Shown here: positions 37,310 through 49,109 of the stretch, piece after piece
Layout of the letters: each line of letters opens with the position of its first letter
Position numbering within the stretch: position 1 is the first letter of the stretch
Assembly (NCBI RefSeq): GCF_000003815.2
Contig: NC_049979.1
Span: forward strand, 26,549,965 to 26,613,964
From: Branchiostoma floridae
Taxonomy: Eukaryota > Chordata > Leptocardii > Amphioxiformes > Branchiostomatidae
Length of the DNA: 64,000 nt
Direction: 5' to 3'
Position numbers and translations under genes: made by a program
Notes under the pieces: generated by a model
Seen by the model: only the letters and a program-made list of their open reading frames with translations
Database searches by the model: none
What the model was told of the DNA's origin: nothing

Positions 37310-37551
37310 CCCCATTCCCACAAGGACGGCGCTATCACCGCGCTCTCTCTGCGACCTCAAATTTAACATATCGCTGAACGAATTGTATAGGAAAGAAACG
37401 AATCTTTTTGCACTTTGTGTGTTTTGTTGTCTTCTCGGTTACACTTTTAAAATTTGTATGATATACCCAGTGTGAAAGCTAAGGATAAAAATATCCTGTT
37501 TAAGTCGCAGTGAGAGCGCAGCGTGATCGCCGTCTAGTGGAAAGGGGGCCT
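37310..37551. mobile_element. CCCCTTTCCACTAG-type MITE, complete
   Basis: The right end CGCCGTCTAGTGGAAAGGGG and the diverged left end CCCCATTCCCACAAGGACGG are inverted. The interior matches 34260-34505 throughout (for example TTTGTGTGTTTTGTTGTC). Confidence 0.7.
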
Positions 37552-37620
37552 AGTCAAAGATGATTTAATCTCCCAACGAAAGAAGTACGTATCGTCGGCA
37601 AGTAATGTTCTTCTATTTAC

Positions 37621-37850
37621 TTTTAAACAGACAAGGATAATGTAGCACTGCACTAAAGTTGCACTTATTTTAACGGTGCCAAATACAACAGACTATAATG
37701 TAAATGTAGTTCCATAGCCTTTTCAATGCTGTAGTGCACGTGGGTTGTTATCCACTGTGTCTAGTGCACGGTATATAGAAATGCGTAGCCTAACCCCCTC
37801 TTTCCACTGCCGTTTACATCCCAAACCGAATTTAGGTCAGGAAGATCCAA
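37621..37850 (-). mobile_element. SINE-like retroposon, minus strand, partial
   Basis: This shares ACAGACAAGGATAATGTAGC, GGGTTGTTATCCACTGTGTC and the CCACTGCCGTTTACATCCCA block with the copies at 4.25-5.15 and 25.15-25.5 kb, in the same orientation. The tRNA-like head is missing: a LINE fragment starts where it should be. Confidence 0.55.
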
Positions 37851-37853
37851 CAA

Positions 37854-38235
37854 ATGACACACACAGAGCACAAAGAGTACGATAAACTGAACAATAGATT
37901 CTTCATTATTATAGATTGTAGTTTATATAGCAATGATAGAAGTATTCTTTTTAGCTATATTATAGGAAAGTTCCCTCGCTTTGAATCTTTGTCTAGTGTT
38001 GAAAAATCATTTTTCTTTAATATGAGGTTTGATCGAACGACATTATACAAACACATCTCAAGCTACATTTTCAACATTACTAAGAAACGAGAAGAAGCCG
38101 AACAAATGTATTAGACTAGTTTTAGAATCCATGTTTTAGAAACCATGTGTACTGCATTACTACCTTTTGTATCTATATGCCTGTACTTAGCCCGATAGGG
38201 CATGAATGTGCAATGAAGGCTATTATTATTATTAT
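37854..38235 (+). pseudogene. LINE 3' end, plus strand
   Basis: An 86-residue frame (37854-38114) includes SNDRSILFSYIIGKFPRFES and KHISSYIFNITKKREEAEQM, matching the very C-terminal part of LINE ORF2 (R-x3-LF...FPxFxxLS...KFI...KKR). It is followed by the tail TTAGCCCGATAGGGCATGAA and a TATTATTATTATT end. 5'-truncated. Confidence 0.65.
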
Positions 38236-39009
38236 CGCTCTCTCACATCTTCTTCTTCTTCGACTTTGGAATTGGTTTTGTTATTCTATGACACCGTTTT
38301 CCCTCTTTTTTCAATTCACGACAAATATCTGCTCATTTTTTAGTAGTTATGTACTAGTTACAGTATGGTCTTAAACTTTCTTTTAAAATGGACAACTTGA
38401 TACGCTCCGATGGCATCCAAATCATCAAACCAACATGGCCTAACTGTTGAAAGAAAACATCATATTTGGTCTGTTTTTTGAAAATATTGTACCTGTTGAA
38501 GCGATTTTTAGTGAATTATATTTCCTTATTGTTAGATATTGAGGTGTTTTTACTTTGTCTTAGAACGCATTTCCTTCCAATTTCTCCTGCAAAACAAATA
38601 TGCCTGCTTTTACCGTTTTACACCTGTCGCAAAATGCAAGTCACTCGAATTATGCAAAGGCGTGTTTATCAAACTCAAACAGACTATAAAAAGTGTTGGT
38701 AGTAACATGACGCATGCGGTCACACGACATAACTGTCATTTTAACGGCCAATTCATCAACATCCTGTGTATACAGCCTCTAGAACAATATGCAGTGTGGA
38801 ACCAATTCGGAACACCAAAAAAATGAATCCTAAAATTTCTAGGTGTGTGAAATAAAAGATAGACTCTCATTATCTTAAATGGACTATTTTGTTGATCTTT
38901 CAAACAAAACTCGTACATCAATTTTAAAAAAACTGCAGAATGTTTAAAGGAACAATTGCCAACTAAAAAAACATCTGTTAGAAAAAAATGCATAAAGATA
39001 AATATCATT

Positions 39010-39200
39010 GAAAGAGTTAACTTTGATGAATGAAATGTGTTTGAAAGAGTTAACCTTGATGAATGATATGTGTTTGAAATAGTTAACTTTTATTGATGAA
39101 ATGTGTTTCAAATAGTTAACTTTGATGAATGAAATGTGTTTGAAAGAGTTAACCTTGATGAATGACATGTGTTTGAAAGAGTTAACTTTGATGAATTCTC
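39010..39200. repeat. Minisatellite, about 36-bp unit, about 5 copies
   Basis: The unit is roughly AGTTAACTTTGATGAATGAA then ATGTGTTTGAAAG. Five copies alternate between AACTTT and AACCTT variants, so the higher-order unit may be about 72 bp. Frames through it on either strand are repeat peptides. Confidence 0.85.
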
Positions 39201-40668
39201 CTTTATCTGGGGGTAACCTATATTCGTTGTCTGTAAGAAAGAACGCATTTAGGGATATTACGTCGACGGGCGGTGGTTTCAAATCGGAACATTTTGAAAA
39301 TATTGCAAATTTGAAACCACTGTCAGCAGACTTGATACTCCTAAATGTGCTGTTTTTAAAGACAACGGATAAATGTCACCCCACGAATAAAGGTGAACGA
39401 GCGTTATATAGTTTGTTGGCATTCTACGTGTTCCAGCCTTCACACAAATGGCTTTTAGTGATTCGAGGTTTCGAGGTTCCTTCAAAAGGTAATGTCATTG
39501 GTTTTATAACAAGCTCATCTTTTTCATCAAATGAGACGAAAAAGGTAAAGAGCTATATCTTTTAAGATTGAAACATCTCGAATTGTTGTTCAGATCTTTA
39601 TGAGTTAATTTTCAAATGACCACACCCATGGAAGTCTGTTAGAAGATAAGTTCTTCTGGATTTCACCAAATAACAATTATTGTAGGAAGCTGAAATTGCT
39701 GAGATGTCTCCATAAGTTGCATGCCAATTTTGATTTCTGAGCCCTAAATAGTTCCTCTTTTACAGCTGTTAACAGTGAGGTGAGGTATTATAGGCATTTG
39801 GACTCGTAGCCAAATACGTGACATACTCTACCGCAGCTAGCAACAAAAAAGAAAACCAAGAGTGAAAATATTCTTGTAGATTATAGAGGTATACATACTT
39901 TATATATGTGCAGCTTCAGTCTCATACAATAGCTAAACATTGGTCAAGGAATTATAAATTGCACGTTAATTGCGCTTCTCTTTGCCTCCGGCGGACTTAC
40001 GAGGGTGTGGTCAATTTAAAAGCAACTCGGTCAGTCACAATAATCTGGACAACAAATCTAAATATTTCAGTTTCAAGGAGATTTTACCTTTACTTTTGTG
40101 CCAAATTTCATCTTATTTAATGGAAAAGAATGCGCATGCGATAAAGCCAATGACATACTTTTAAAGGACCCTCGAGAAAGCATTCGGGGCTCATTCAGTA
40201 CTAAGTTCTTTACTGGTTGGGAGATGGTTGGGAAATGTTCGGGAGATGGTCGGGAGATTGTTGGGAAATGGTTAGGACCCACCCAAACATTCACGGACGA
40301 ACAACGAACGACTACTTAAAATTGCAGAACCCAAATTTGAACCTCGTTTGAAGCACGAACATTCAATCGCGTTTTCTCAAGTTTAACCGTACCCAAAGAA
40401 AGACATATATGTTATACGGGAACTAGATCATACATGCTTTCACCAATAGCCTAAGTAGACTTTAGCCGACAAATAATACATCACCAAGAAATACAACTCA
40501 AAAGTTTCACGAATAACATGAAGTATCACCACTTAACCAAAGTGTAAAACAAAGAAATGTTCTTGTTTATGATAGAAATGTTCTTGGTTCTGCTTTTGCA
40601 GATGACGAATGCCAACAAGAGTCACACTCTCCAAATTATAATTTCAGATTATGTGAAATCTATATGTT

Positions 40669-41549
40669 CGAGGGGGGTTCAATAAGTTCTTTGCCTCACC
40701 AAGAAATAACAAGCACAACTCAGATTTTCAGGCACAACTTCATAGTATGAAGTCTTTTATCAATATCCTCCAAATTACAAATCATTGGAGTCATTACTTT
40801 CCAGGCATTCGTTTTTTCTAAATTAGAAGGTAAGTGGGGAGAAAAAGAAGGGTGAAGTGTGATCAGACAATTTGACCTCACACCTCAGGTTGCAGATCAA
40901 TTGTCCACCTTTTTTTTTCGTTATCCCTTACCTAACGTTACTGGGTGTCGCCTGCAACATGATGATCACAATAATTTGAATTTTGGTACACATTTATATA
41001 AGACTTTATACATGTACGTGGGGTTATCAATAAGTCCCCGACTTTACCGAGAAAAAATAAGCACAGCTCAGATTTCGAAGCATAGATGTCAAGTATAAAG
41101 TCTTATATAAATATGTACCAAAATTCAAATTAGTGTGATCATTACTTTGCAGGCGACACCCAGTAACGTTAGGTGAGGGAGAAGGAAAAAAACGTGGACA
41201 ATTGACCTGACCTGAGTGTGTGGGTCAATTTGCGCTGCTGGAAGTTAGAAACCCAATTCTTTTTGCTTGAAATAGGAAGAGAATCATTATCAAACATTTT
41301 GACAACGTCTTTTGTTAATTTATGGCATGGGAAACTAGACCCACACATGTCTGATCACAATTCACACAACTTTTTTCTCGCCACTTACCTTCTAATTTAG
41401 GAAAAACGAATGCCTGGAAAGTAATGACTCCAATGATTTGAAATTTGGAGGATATTGATAAAAGACTTCATACTATGAAGTTGTGCCTGAAAATCTGAGT
41501 TGTGCTTGTTATTTCTTGGTGAGGCAAAGAACTTATTGAACCCCCCTCG
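40669..41549. mobile_element. Mariner-like element with nested palindromic interior, 881 bp
   Basis: The outer ends are CGAGGGGGGTTCAATAAG and TTATTGAACCCCCCTCG. Both halves of the interior carry the same segment in opposite orientation: TAGAAGGTAAGTGGGGAG near 40826 against the complement near 41396, and AACGTTACTGGGTGTCGCCT near 40933 against its complement near 41150. A second internal terminus, ACGTGGGGTTATCAATAAGT, lies at about 41017. Elements at 0.4 and 2.2 kb look like shortened derivatives. There is no intact transposase. Confidence 0.7.
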
Positions 41550-41785
41550 TATATGTATATGGCTGCCTCAAATTCTCCGACTCCCAAAAAAGTGCAACCC
41601 ATTCCAACAGCATGTAAGGAAAATATATATGACTCATTTACACTTGTGTGTACATTCATGATCAAGTGCATATGAGTTCCGTATTGGCATTTTTGGCTTA
41701 GGTAAAGTTAGCGATCGAAGAAATCGCTTTTTTTTTGTTCGATGACCAAACAACACAACGGTGAGTCAAGGTAAACAAAACAACA

Positions 41786-41960
41786 ACGATAAGTTTATTG
41801 CAATTTTTTGCCCGAGGGCTAATTGCAAGTGACAAAAAATGACAGACAAATAATGGTAAAAAAGTATAGTAAGCGACTACTCTCGTCTAACTTAAACTAG
41901 TTAAAGATGTAACTTATTGGGTTTGACTTCTTTTTCTGAGACAGAGGAAGACAAAAGATC
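41786..41960 (-). pseudogene. LINE 3' UTR and tail, minus strand
   Basis: On the minus strand this ends CAATTAGCCCTCGGGCAAAA then ATTGCAATAAACTTATCG, the same terminus as 18850-18895. Upstream, AGAAAAAGAAGTCAAACCC resembles the ORF2 end seen near 18680. Confidence 0.6.
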
Positions 41961-43527
41961 CCACTTTTTCTGTAATGTGTGGGTTTTGCGACGTTAAAAG
42001 GGAAGCTGTCCTCTTTTTGTCTGTAAACGTGGGGATATTAGGATAGAATTTGGTGGCTTCTTTTAAGAGCTATTCTCTCTCTTGATCATAGAAGGGCACA
42101 ACTTTCGGTAAATTCTACCTTAACCCACAATACGCAACACGTACGAACTCGAATGCTAGTATACGCACAAGAAGTGTGAACGGGATCATACCAGCTAATT
42201 GTTTCATTTTCAACACGCCAGTACTTAATCCTACTCGAGCCACACGCGACTGGGTATGCCCGCGCCCGGAACGCGGCTCGACCCGGCTTTGCCGTTGTTT
42301 GTGCGTATCTTCTAAACAACAGAAGCGGACGCCTCATTATTTCCATTGGAAGGTTAGACCCCCTTGCGTCTGGCGGAGAAGAAAACGGCTAGGAACCCGG
42401 AACACGTCAAGAGCCGGTCTCTATTGAAGACGTGGAACTCCCATTGTTTTTGAAGATGACTCCAGGCGTCACTGAAGATCGATAAACCGAGCGCACGGGC
42501 GACACAAGGGGCCCGGTCACGAGCGAACAAAGGGCACCCGAAAACTGATACCGAGAACCATTTTTCTTTCGTTTCTTTTTTTGTTTGTTTCTTTTGATAG
42601 AGCTCAAGGATCTGATCATGTTTTCATGTTTTGCCGGCGTGGCTAATTATGCGGAGAAATGAACTACACCAAGGCATATATGTTATTTCACTTGGTTACT
42701 TTTTTGTAGCACAAATTTATTAATTTTCTTAATTTTTGTTTCTTTTGACAGAGGACCTGGTAACATTTTTTAAAGAATGGCTATTTATGTGGAGAAATTT
42801 GGGTTGCACCAAAGCGTATATATCTAATATTTTAACGAATTTTTTTTTCTAAGGAAACCTTTATAACTAACAGAAAATGTGCGCAAAGTTTGCCGTGTAT
42901 TTTAACGTGTATCCTGAAGAGAAAAATATGCATCCAAAGAATCAATATTGTGTTATTTTTGTATATTCATTAGTAATGTGCCATGAATTGGTCTATATGA
43001 AATCCGGCAAGGACGGAAAAGACAACTCTGTCCATAATCATAAACTTCAGGTTGACATTTTGTGCGTTGGGGGGGGGGGGGGGGAGTCGTCGACATAACG
43101 TATACAGAGAGGTCTGAAACCTTGTAATGCTTTGTCTATTTGTAGTTGTTAAATGTATGTATGGTAGTATCTGAGCAATCAAAACATAACAGCAAAGTTA
43201 ACTTTTTTGGTTATTTTCTACGCTATGAGTTTTCCTTAGTTTTAGCTACAAGTGAAAAATGACATTTCTAATCTTAACAACAGCGCTTATTAGATAGTGG
43301 TATTACATTTCAAGCTTTAACTAAATGACTACTTGGTGGTTTGCTCCTTTAAAACACCAGCAACTTTTTAATGGATATTGTTTATATCTTATGAAGAAAT
43401 ATATGAACAAACGAGTGGGCAACGTAATTTTTTCCCTCTGTTAAGTTAGACCATTGCAAGTTTCTTTGTAGAAACTTGGAAAACATGACTATCAATTCTA
43501 CTTTACTTTGCCCATATCATTTTTTTA

Positions 43528-43690
43528 AACCGGTAAGCCCCCCCAAACACGTGAACGCCTGCCGATATGATCTGTTCATTTTCTACTCGGTCCAAAACAC
43601 GGTCCACAGATTTTTTTCAGGTCCGTTTTTTTCCGTACCGGTCCAACAAGAAAAACAGCTTTGTACCGGTACTTACCCCAAGTTTCAACC
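43528..43690. mobile_element. hAT-like MITE fragment
   Basis: It shares the series AGCCCCCCCAAACACGTGAA, GGTCCACAGAT and TTTGTACCGGTACT with the right half of the element at 55828-56260. Only one end is present. Confidence 0.5.
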
Positions 43691-43894
43691 GGAATGATAC
43701 TCCTACCCGACCGAAGAACTCAACAAAACAATGCTATCTTGGCACATTGTTCCCGACAACATTGTTCCAAACAAAGCAGATGACATGTCCCTCTAATAAG
43801 TGTCTCATTAAAAACACAGAACGCCGCCTTCGTCATTCCAAACGTTTGTGCGCTCACGCTGCTTGAATAGAACAGAGAATTTCTTCACTTCATT

Positions 43895-44290
43895 GTGTTT
43901 CGCACGACACTTTGACGTATGACAGCTTTTTGGCGCGAATCAAATCAGACGACATGTCACTCGAAGTTCTCATTAAAAAAACAAACGAGCGCGCTAATTC
44001 CAAGATTTCTCTGTTCAATCTCTGTTCAAACGGCGTTTCGTACGATTTTTTGACGTAACACACACGTCAAACTACCTCTAATTATCAACACATGTAAAAC
44101 TCGTCACCTGTCCCACAACGGGAAAAAAGAAAGAATCTCACACAAACATTCTCCTAGTGTGGCTGAATAATACAATATTTTTCTAACGTCTCTATCGTAG
44201 TGGCGTTTCTGACGACACTTTGACGTATGACACCATTTGGCGCGAAACAAATCAGACGACATTTTACATCAGCTCTTTAGTAAAGCACTA
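43895..44290. repeat. Direct repeat pair about 305 bp apart
   Basis: CGACACTTTGACGTATGACA followed by TTTGGCGCGAA and CAAATCAGACGACAT occurs near 43909 and again near 44213. It may be two ends of a diverged element or a local duplication. Confidence 0.55.
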
Positions 44291-44824
44291 CGAAATCACG
44301 CGCCAAAATCGTCATACGAACATTACCAAGACGCTTTGTTTCGAGAATAAAGCCTTGTTTTTTCATATAAAATTTGTCCACGTAAGGTTGAAAAAGACAA
44401 TAACGTTTAAGCAGGCGACACTCCGCTAATTTTGCACTAAATTCGGCAGGTAACGTTACACCATTGCTGTAAGATTAGAATTTCCACCTAGGCCTTGTTA
44501 TAAACGACCAAATGGTGACAGTAGTCAAAGGTAAAACGCAGCTGTACGTCGCTACAATACACACGCCTAATAGCCCAATTAACGACGTCTTATGTAAAGC
44601 ATGAGATAAGAAAATGTCGGAATCACAATTGAACTCACTAACAACGAAATCCGAGAGAAATTACGGGGGAAAAATGTTATGTCTGTGTCCCTGACCCCAG
44701 TCTAAGCGAAGGGGTACCGTATTTCAACAATTTCATATTTTTAATTGGAGGTTCAGTGTTGTCGTCAATATATCTGTCTTCCTTCAATATCCCATTCATC
44801 TATGCATCCATTCGTCTGCCTTTC

Positions 44825-45070
44825 CATCCATCCATCCATCCATCCATCCATCCATCCATCCATCCATCCATCCATCCATCCATCCATCCATCCATCCATC
44901 CATCCATCCATCCATCCATCCATCCATCCATCCATCCATCCATCCATCCATCCATCCATCCATCCATCCATCCATCCATCCATCCATCCATCCATCCATC
45001 CATCCATCCATCCATCCATCCATCCATCCATCCACCCACCCACCCATCCATCCATCCATCCATCCATCCA
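44825..45070. repeat. (CATC)n tetranucleotide microsatellite
   Basis: About 60 uninterrupted CATC units with a short CACC variant near 45035. The long histidine-proline-serine-isoleucine and Met-Asp-Gly-Trp frames on either strand come from this repeat and are not genes. Confidence 0.98.
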
Positions 45071-45527
45071 TAAAAAAAGTTATGATTGTACGAGTGGTCT
45101 TATGGTAAACTTTATATCTCATAATATATAATGAACTTAAGATACAAGCATATCGTATAAGGTTGTGCTAATGTAACAGTGCAAAAGTACACGTGTAATT
45201 TGTTGCTTTCTTAAAAAATTCAGACAAGCACTGATCACTGATTGTAAGGACCAATACGATGTGTAAGTCATTCATTGTAAGGACATGTATGATTTTCTGC
45301 GTTTATAATATAGAGATTAAAGGCAAAAAAACGTTTCTTTTTCGTTGTGGGTGGGTAACTTTTCTGACTTCAATATTGCGGTGCGTACTATGGAACATCA
45401 TTGGTGTGTTCTTTGGGATGTCATAGTCGATAAAGTGAGATAGTTGGAAAGTTCTTTATTAAAAAGAAAATGAAAAGCGCTTTATTTTGTTGCTTTTTTT
45501 CCTCAACCTGTCACCAACCCTCAGTAT

Positions 45528-45528
45528 A

Positions 45529-45559
<31 letters not shown>

Positions 45560-45895
45560 CGCGTGTGTGCGTGCGTGTGTGAATCTGTGTGAGTGTGTGT
45601 GACAGTGTGTGTGTGTGTGCGTGTGAATCTGTGTGAGCGTAGTGTGTATGTTCATGTAGAATGTGTGTATGTGTATTGTGTGTATTGTGTGTAGTTAGTG
45701 TGTGTCTGTGTGTAGTGTGTATGTTCACGTAGTGTGTATGTTTATTGAGTGTGTGTAGTTTGTGTGTGTGTGTGTGTATTGTGTATGTTTGTGTAGTGTG
45801 CGTGTGTGTATATTTGTATTGTGTGTGTGTAGTTTGTGTGTCTGTGCGTGCGCATGTATGTCTCTCCTCTCTCTGTTTGTGTGTGTGTGTGTGTG
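45528..45895. repeat. (GT)n-rich imperfect microsatellite region
   Basis: Runs of GT broken by GC, GTGTA and GTGAATCTGTGTGAG variants over about 370 bp. Frames across it are repeat peptides. Confidence 0.95.
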
Positions 45896-45899
45896 GTAG

Positions 45900-48800
45900 A
45901 ACAAAAATCGTTGCACCTTCAACACATCATTCCTCCAGAAGAAGAGTTCTCTTGACATCCACCCAGAACACGGCGTATGCAAATTGCATGGTGACGAAAT
46001 GAACAACAACCATAAAGCAAAAAAAAAAGAAAAAGAAAGAAAACTCGTGCCACACGCGCTCACAGAAGCCATGCCTCACTAACCTCTGACATTCCTGACT
46101 TGTGAACGCCACCGATTCTGCTTGGAACTTTCCGTCCGTTCCACACAAAAAGGACAGAATATCACAGCAGTATATTAGCGGACAACCCGCAAAACTTCGC
46201 AGTAAAAGCCGACCAATTTACGCAAGACGTGGCCATGGGAGGCCGTGTGATGAGCCCTGACCTGTGACATTGTGACATTTCCCTTCTTTAAGTATCTAGG
46301 ACACTGACGTCTTTAAGGCGTAAGCCTGGGAGCCTACAGAAAGTCGCTGGCAGAAGGAATTGGTCTATTATAGCGCCATTAGGCGGAGTAGTAATCGACT
46401 GCTGAGAGAGGACAACGTGATTGCACGGAGAGCTCGGTTCGCCAATAGCTTCATTTTCATCCTGCCGATGAGAAAGCGCGCACAAGTGGTGCTTCAGTTC
46501 TTCTGGCGGGTGCACAAACGAATTTTCTGTCGGCCCCAATGGAAGACGAGAGGGCTAGCCACTTAGCCAGCTCCCTCTCGAAGAAGGAAATGCATTTCTC
46601 AAGCACCATGGGTCACGCAGCCGAGGAAAATTATCCTCCCGCGTGTTCTCTTTTGGCGAAAGGTGAAAAACGTCGTCTGTGAAGCGCGCGCGCAAGGTCC
46701 TTACCACTTTAGTTCACTCACGGGGACTTTTCCCGCCGTCGCCGCCGCAATTTGGGCCCCTTTCTGCCCCAAATTACCCTTCTTTGTGTGATCAAAAGCC
46801 GGACAGTTTCAGCCGCACATGGAGGTTAGGAGGTGTCACGAGTGATTTGTGTCCACTCACTTGCGTACGGGACGGACAACGAGGCCTGAATAGCAATATT
46901 CATTTTTTTTTCTCAACTCAAGGAAAACAAGAGCTATGAAACAGCCACTACAGGAGATGAATGCCAGATGTCAATCAAATAAGCTACATCCCCAAATGTA
47001 CGTTTGTTACCATGGTACTTAAAGTCCAATCGTAGTTGTAAATGTAACCAAACAAGCAACAAAATCTTGTAACACAGTTTCGATCTTAAACACATTTCGA
47101 ATCACACGTGATAATTTCCCCTATTATCCACACCGCGAAACACGAAGCAAGGCAACTACCAACGGTAACATTTAGAGTGAATTGTGACTGTATAATAATT
47201 CAATATTTCCCACAATTTCCTTGATAGTAAATGCATACATGTACCCTGTAAATTGACTTCGAGTGCCAAAATAACACTTTTTTCCATGTCTCGCATTAGT
47301 GCAGGAAAAACACGGGAAATTGGCTCTCGAGTCGTGCAAAACGACAGAAAGATACGATCTAATGAACCAATCACGACTCACGTAGCTTGAGAGTGTGCGG
47401 TTAGATTGACAAGTCGGTACAAGATAATGCCCTGTGTGGTTATTAAGATTATTATCCTGTCATATGGTGGGTTATTAACACGTGGTTTGTTGATGGCTGC
47501 CACTTTTGGTAAGGATAGAAGTTGACAAAATTGCCAGCTTGTCCGACGAACCAAGGAAAGCACTCGAAAGCCATGTAAAACGCGTTCTGTGGTTCACTCG
47601 AATTGTTACGGAAGTTTGTTGACAATCCATTTGTTGTAATTTTTTATTTCCCATCTCCGTCTAGTCTCCAAGCAGACTTGTCAGCGTGATGAAAAAAAGA
47701 CAAGAATTTGGCCAAATGGGGACAAAGAAGTTACCGTATGGGATGTCAGTCAGTCTTGTGTAGTCTATCCAGCCGGCCTTACAGTTCACTTCTATAGGAC
47801 AATTAACTCCTGCTAGGTTTTTATTCCTAACTTGGCCAAAGTCCCCTATCACTATTCGGCCAGGCCGGAGTCTAGTAGAGACTAATTTCCGACTGCAAGT
47901 GGATTCAGGAATCTCTTTTGCGTTCTGCGGCTGTCTTATATTAATGTGCACTCTCACTGCATTTGGGGCACCGGTGCGGCACTGTGGGGTTCGTTCACTG
48001 CGGCGGCACTGTTTTGTTAAATTTGCGATTTTTGATAATTTAGATATTGTGTAATACGTAAACGTATGACTTAGAAGACAACAAAAATACACAAAAGGGA
48101 AGGAAATCCGTTCTTTATCTCTGAAATTCGTTGAGTTGCATGGAACATGATGTGAATGTTGATAACTAGTTACAACTGTTAATCTGAATGTATGCGTAGA
48201 AATTTAGAATATTTGCAGTTTGGGCGCCAGAAGTCTACAATACATATTTCATAGTTGAGTGTATTGATATCGAGAGCCATTTTCTTTTTATCTCTCATGC
48301 AATGTTTTTATCATTCTTTATTCTCTACGCGAAAACGAAATTATTTTCCGGTCTTTATGCTTGTTAGTCTTGATGTGCGTCCTTAGTTATATTTGAATAT
48401 TGTTTAGTGACAGTAAGTCAGGCACAATCTGGCGCAAGCGGAGACTGGCAGGAATGGAAGGTTGACTTGGCCCAGGTACAAAGTTGAATAGGCCAGACCA
48501 TATAGAAACAGAATTAGCAAGAAATCCTATGAATATATATATATATAAAACTATGAATAAAACAAAAAAGGCACATAAACTCACATAAATGTTTTCTCTT
48601 TCTTTAATCCCTTAATATTTGTTTTATATTTATATGTTTTTGATATCGTTAACATGGAACCTACCACAGGGAGACTAGCGAAATAAAATATCTTATTACC
48701 GTCAGTGCCGCATCAACCCATTGTAATAAATACACGTGCGTATGTGCTTATGTTGAAATGAAGGAGAAATTCCTGTATGTAATGTATGTGTCATTTTGTC

Positions 48801-49105
48801 TTGTTTCATTTCTATAGTTCTTATATCATGTCATCAATCACGTATCAGTTCCTGATTACAAGTACTTTTATTCATGTTCAATTATTTATGAAACAAAGAC
48901 GCCTGTACAAAATATATACCCTTCTGATGCACATTCTTCCAGTTCTTGATTCCTGCTAAGACTTAATTTCCGCGACATCATTGTGAACATGGCTGCTGAT
49001 TTCGAACCAGGTACAGATATTGGCCAAAAAGGGTTCTTTTGAGAAGGAATCAGCGCATAATCTTCGTAAAATAGAAACACTTGCAACTTTTCGTTATTAT
49101 ATTTC
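45900..49105. other. Gene-free stretch
   Basis: No supported gene. At 47661 TAGTCTCCAAGCAGAC matches the MITE terminus of 25289. At about 48060-48150 there is text related to the interior of the CCACTAG-type MITE (GACTTAGAAGACAACAAAAA). A short minus-strand frame at 46148-46090 begins CGTDGKF, faintly like a cysteine-rich extracellular module, but it is too short to call. Confidence 0.5.
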
Positions 49106-49109
49106 AGCC

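Noticed and set aside
44745-45131. Long His-Pro-Ser-Ile and Met-Asp-Gly-Trp repeat frames
   Set aside because: They are translations of the (CATC)n microsatellite on both strands.
46090-46148. CGTDGKF-like start suggesting a Kazal or similar exon
   Set aside because: Only one cysteine pair position fits and the frame soon runs into an A/T tract; too little to support.
47661-48092. 143-codon minus-strand frame
   Set aside because: Overlaps MITE-like ends (TAGTCTCCAAGCAGAC at one side, MITE interior text at the other). No family recognised.
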